Assembly (NCBI GenBank): GCA_964291335.2
Contig: OZ219748.1
Coordinates: 310,001 to 374,000 of the forward strand
Origin: G964291335 sp964291335
GTDB lineage: Bacteria > Chloroflexota > Dehalococcoidia > Lucifugimonadales > UBA3495
DNA length: 64,000 nt
Direction: 5' to 3'
The notes below the pieces were generated by a model, which did not search any database, was not told where the DNA came from, and worked only from the letters and a program-made list of their open reading frames with translations. Of this stretch, positions 61,131 to 64,000 are shown one piece after another. Every line of letters begins with the position of its first letter. Position 1 is the stretch's first letter. A program made the translations under genes and the position numbers.

Positions 61131-62510
61131 TCAAACGATCGGCCACCGGCCAGGGTAGGAGATGCCCACGCGGGCCAGAAGGTTCTCACCCAGGGCCTGT
61201 ACCTTCTGCGCCAGTTTCCACTCATCCACAAACAGGGGTTGGTAGTTCTCCACGCGAACCTGACCGTCAACGATAACGGTATGTACGCTGCGGCCGTCGG
61301 CATTATACACCAGGTTATTGACCGGGTTGAACAAGGCGCGCCATTCGGGCCGCCGGGTATCAAACAATACCAGGTCAGCCTTTTTGCCCTCCTCAATGGA
61401 GCCGGTTTCCTCTCCGAGACCCAAAGCCCTGGCACCACCCAGGGTTGCCAGTTCCAACGCCGTCTCTGCCGGTATCATCCCCACGTCCTGCCTGGCGTCC
61501 TTGTACAGCACCGCTGCCAGGTACATGGAACGCATAGTCTCCAGCAGGTTAGAGTTGTTGCCGGCGTCAGTTCCCAGTCCGACGGTGACGCCCGAGCCAA
61601 CCAATTCCGGCAGCATCCCTTCATGGGCAACCCCGGTTCCGCCCTTCACAGCGGCCGTGGGACACATTACCACGCTGGCCCCGGACCGGGCGATGGCATT
61701 CACCTCCGATTGGTCGATGCCCAGACCATGCGCCAGGCACAAGTTGCGGTCCAGCACCCCCAGGTAGTCCAGGTATTGGGTGGGACGCACTCCGTGCCGC
61801 TGTAAACATTCTGCCACGTAACGAGAGCTATTGTTGTAGTGCAGGGTCATACCGGTTCCGTACTGGTCGGCCAGGGACTTGGCTGCCTGTAACAACGCAT
61901 CGGTGGCGAAGGCCGGTGAAAAGGGCATAGCCCAGGCCCGCACCCGGCCGTTCAACCCATGGTCGAACCGGCGAATTACCTGTTCCATCAACCTTGCTGC
62001 TTCCTCGGTACGGTACACCGGAAGACTATAGGGGTTGGGTTGATCGGTAACCTGCCAGCCAACGATTATGCGGCAGCCCGATTCTTCATAGGCCTGCATA
62101 CAGGCTTCCAGGCCTTTGGTACTGCCCGGATCTATAAAACAGGTGGCGCCATACTTCAACAACTCAGTGATGGCCAGCAGGGAGGTTAAGTACTCTTCCT
62201 CTTCGGTCATCGCACTTTGCAGAGTAAAGACAGCGGGCAAGTAAGCCGGCCCCAGGTCATCGGGGAAAATACCCCGGGCAGCGTGCGCATAGCTGAGGTG
62301 CACATGGCCGTTGACAAAGCCGGGTGTCACTACCATTTCGCCGGCGTCAATCACCCGCTCGGCGGTCAGCTCGGCCAGGTCTCGGGACTTGCCCACCCGG
62401 ACAATTCGCTGCCCTTCAATCAGAATGGAGCCGTCAGCGATAATGCGGCGCGCCGGGTCAACGGTTATCAGGTAGCGGGCGCCCTCAATCTTCAAGGTGG
62501 TTGCCGGCAT
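61131..62510 (-). CDS. amidohydrolase of the TRZ/ATZ (S-adenosylhomocysteine deaminase-like) family
   Basis: A 459-residue metal-dependent hydrolase. The metal pair is in VNGHVHLSYAH at about residue 72, further His residues are in LHYNNSSRYV and AHGLGIDQSE, and the metal Asp is in GLGTDAGNNSNLLETM. The composite-domain end has KKADLVLFDTRRPEW. Relatives deaminate or dechlorinate triazines, guanine, cytosine or S-adenosylhomocysteine; the substrate is open. ATG 62510 is the family-consistent start. It converges with the acyl-CoA synthetase and stands alone. Confidence 0.88.
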   Translation of the reverse strand: MPATTLKIEGARYLITVDPARRIIADGSILIEGQRIVRVGKSRDLAELTAERVIDAGEMVVTPGFVNGHVHLSYAHAARGIFPDDLGPAYLPAVFTLQSAMTEEEEYLTSLLAITELLKYGATCFIDPGSTKGLEACMQAYEESGCRIIVGWQVTDQPNPYSLPVYRTEEAARLMEQVIRRFDHGLNGRVRAWAMPFSPAFATDALLQAAKSLADQYGTGMTLHYNNSSRYVAECLQRHGVRPTQYLDYLGVLDRNLCLAHGLGIDQSEVNAIARSGASVVMCPTAAVKGGTGVAHEGMLPELVGSGVTVGLGTDAGNNSNLLETMRSMYLAAVLYKDARQDVGMIPAETALELATLGGARALGLGEETGSIEEGKKADLVLFDTRRPEWRALFNPVNNLVYNADGRSVHTVIVDGQVRVENYQPLFVDEWKLAQKVQALGENLLARVGISYPGRWPIV

Positions 62511-62749
62511 CGGGACACCATTTTCACAGCATTGGCGGCTGGCAAACCCCAAGGGCATACCGGCGCTTGTCTGGCATAATAGGCGCTGCCCGCGGCTGCC
62601 GGCAAGCCCCCCGGCAAGCCGCTTCAGCCCTGCTATAATAATAGCAGCTTACTGCCAGCAGGCGCAGACTCAAAGGCTCCTTTTTCTGCGCTCAGGCGGT
62701 GGCCGGACAGATTTATCGCTGACCAACACAGACCCGGTGGAGGCCTTTC

Positions 62750-63214
62750 TTGTCGTCAGCAATCACTATTCGCCGCGCTAATCTGAATGACCTGGAATGT
62801 ATAGTCCGGGCAAATGCCGCCATGGCCCTGGAGACTGAAAGTAAGATGCTGGACGAAAGCGCGCTGCAAGCCGGTGTGCTGGCAGCCCTGGAGAACCCGG
62901 CTCTGGGGTTCTATCTACTGGCAGAAATGGATGGACAGGCAGTCGGGCAGCTGCTGATTACTGCCGAGTGGAGCGACTGGCGCAATGCCTGTTTCTGGTG
63001 GATACAAAGCGTTTACGTTGCTCCGGAGTTCCGCCAGCGCGGGGTTTACCGTGCGCTGCACCAGCGGGCGCTTCAGGCTGCGACGGCCGAGGGCAACATT
63101 TGCGGGATCCGTCTGTACGTGGAGCGAACCAACCATCTGGCGCAGCAGGTTTATGTTAACCTGGGTATGCGACTGTCCCACTATGATATGTATGAGCTGG
63201 AGTTCGGAAACTGA
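62750..63214 (+). CDS. GNAT-family acetyltransferase
   Basis: A 154-residue GNAT protein: IRRANLNDLECIVRANAAMA, GFYLLAEMDGQAVGQLLIT, then the acetyl-CoA pyrophosphate loop VYVAPEFRQRGVYRAL and the C-terminal GIRLYVERTNHLAQQVYVNLGM. It transfers an acetyl group to an unknown amine. The TTG start is supported by GTGGAGG six bases upstream. It is followed after 114 bases by the TPR gene on the same strand. Confidence 0.88.
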   Translation: MSSAITIRRANLNDLECIVRANAAMALETESKMLDESALQAGVLAALENPALGFYLLAEMDGQAVGQLLITAEWSDWRNACFWWIQSVYVAPEFRQRGVYRALHQRALQAATAEGNICGIRLYVERTNHLAQQVYVNLGMRLSHYDMYELEFGN

Positions 63215-63328
63215 CCCGGTCTCCTGGCGGATTTTTTCACAACCGGTTTGCTGGCCCGGGGCAATACCCGGGCCCGGGTTGCGCTGGCCCGCCCGGCTTG
63301 CCGCCACATTCCGGGTAGCCGGTTAGCC

Positions 63329-64000
63329 ATGGCTGAATCACCAACAGAGTACGATTTCCTGGCCCGAGGGCAGTTCTGCCTGCGCCACGGCGACTTTTCC
63401 GCCGCCATTGATGCGTTCAGTCAGGCTCTGGCAATTAATAGCGGCTTTGCTCCGGCCTTCTACTACCGGGGTTTGGCTAACCGAAACGCCGGCAGTTATG
63501 ACCAGGCCATCGCCGATTACACTGCGGCGGTGGCCGCAGAACCCGATTACCCGGTGGCTTTTTACGCGCGCGGCGTGGTGTATCGCCACCTGGAAAACTA
63601 TGAAGAGGCTATCCGGGATTACGAGCAGGCCATTTCCCTGGAACCGGAAGACGCAGATTTTTACTATGCGCGAGGGGTAGCTTATGCCTCGTTAAAGCGT
63701 TATGAAACAGCTATAGCGGACTTCCGGCAGGCGCTGGAGCTGAACCCGGAAATGCCTGATGCTCATTATAATCTGGGCATTGCCCACCGGGACCTGGGCC
63801 GGTTGACCGAGGCTTTGCAGTACTATTCCGTTGCCCTCAAGTTGCGTCCCGAAGACGCCGATTACCGCTACGCCCGGGGCAATCTTTACAGCGACTTGCG
63901 CCGGTACAAGGACGCAGTGGCCGATTATGACCGGGCTTTGGCAATTGTTCCGGTTTTTGCCAATGCGCACTACAATCGGGGCATTGCCCTACGTAATCTG
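63329..64000 (+). CDS. TPR-repeat protein (3' end outside window)
   Basis: From ATG 63329 the frame stays open to the window end, 224 codons. It consists almost entirely of 34-residue tetratricopeptide units, about six and a half, for example YEEAIRDYEQAISLEPED, YETAIADFRQALELNPEM and YKDAVADYDRALAIVP. Each shows the usual W/Y-G-Y-A-F-A-P pattern. There is no signal peptide or membrane segment in the visible part. TPR proteins scaffold other proteins; nothing here shows the partner. Confidence 0.9.
   Translation, partial: MAESPTEYDFLARGQFCLRHGDFSAAIDAFSQALAINSGFAPAFYYRGLANRNAGSYDQAIADYTAAVAAEPDYPVAFYARGVVYRHLENYEEAIRDYEQAISLEPEDADFYYARGVAYASLKRYETAIADFRQALELNPEMPDAHYNLGIAHRDLGRLTEALQYYSVALKLRPEDADYRYARGNLYSDLRRYKDAVADYDRALAIVPVFANAHYNRGIALRNL

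Overview
The window is a GC-rich (roughly 60% by eye), gene-dense bacterial chromosome segment with about 50 protein genes, five tRNA genes and no insertion sequence, prophage or CRISPR array. Gene content points to a free-living member of the Chloroflexota, perhaps near the Dehalococcoidia/SAR202 group. The basis is an archaeal-type phosphoglycerate mutase, the DapL lysine route, a deazaflavin-type nitroreductase, a ferredoxin-linked 2-oxoacid oxidoreductase, many organic-acid and amide catabolic enzymes, and frequent TTG/GTG starts. This placement is inference; no rRNA is present to confirm it.

Layout. 1-9.4 kb: a 3' gene fragment, a dolichol/phytol kinase-like membrane protein, tandem M20 amidohydrolases, glycerate kinase, a HEPN/MNT pair, a lutABC-like operon, a selenocysteine tRNA and thioredoxin. 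9.6-16 kb: an rRNA methyltransferase fused to Maf, TatA-TatC with a second TatA facing them, and an E3-E2 pair of a 2-oxoacid dehydrogenase whose E2 has two E3/E1-binding domains. 16-28 kb: a VOC protein, a double-module ThyX-like protein, an ECF sigma/anti-sigma pair with a tiny zinc-ribbon gene, MmgE/PrpD, a large alpha/beta hydrolase and a 1.2-kilo-residue CHAT-STAND-TPR protein. 28-37 kb: ADP-forming acyl-CoA synthetase, a ThDP enzyme, acetamidase, a small HTH regulator beside a region rich in palindromes, a PLP dehydratase and a HypE-like protein.

37-46.5 kb is a housekeeping run on the + strand: tsaC, a polyprenyl-synthase-like gene, pgk, apgM, tpiA, miaA, dapF, dapL and hflX, followed by four tRNAs (Val, Leu, Arg, Val). 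47-52 kb holds a DUF1801 protein, an NCS2 permease fused to a HATPase-like domain, an F420-type nitroreductase and a GMC oxidoreductase. 52-55.3 kb is one large Fn3/Pro-Thr-repeat surface protein, preceded by a run of 16 C and containing an AT-rich inserted domain. 55.5-61 kb is a 2-oxoacid:ferredoxin oxidoreductase operon (gamma-delta fusion, alpha, TM2 protein, beta) ending in an acyl-CoA synthetase. The window closes with an amidohydrolase, a GNAT acetyltransferase and a TPR protein cut by the window edge.

Metabolically the genes suggest oxidation of small organic acids, amides and peptide-like compounds: lactate-type LUD/Fe-S proteins, glycerate entry to glycolysis, 2-oxoacids to acyl-CoA by both NAD-linked and ferredoxin-linked complexes, and acyl-CoA to acid plus ATP. 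The least ordinary items are the CHAT domain with both catalytic residues replaced, the poly-C tract whose length sets the frame of a surface protein, the permease-HATPase fusion, the methyltransferase-Maf fusion and the AATGTA/TACATT palindromes around 34.4-35.8 kb.
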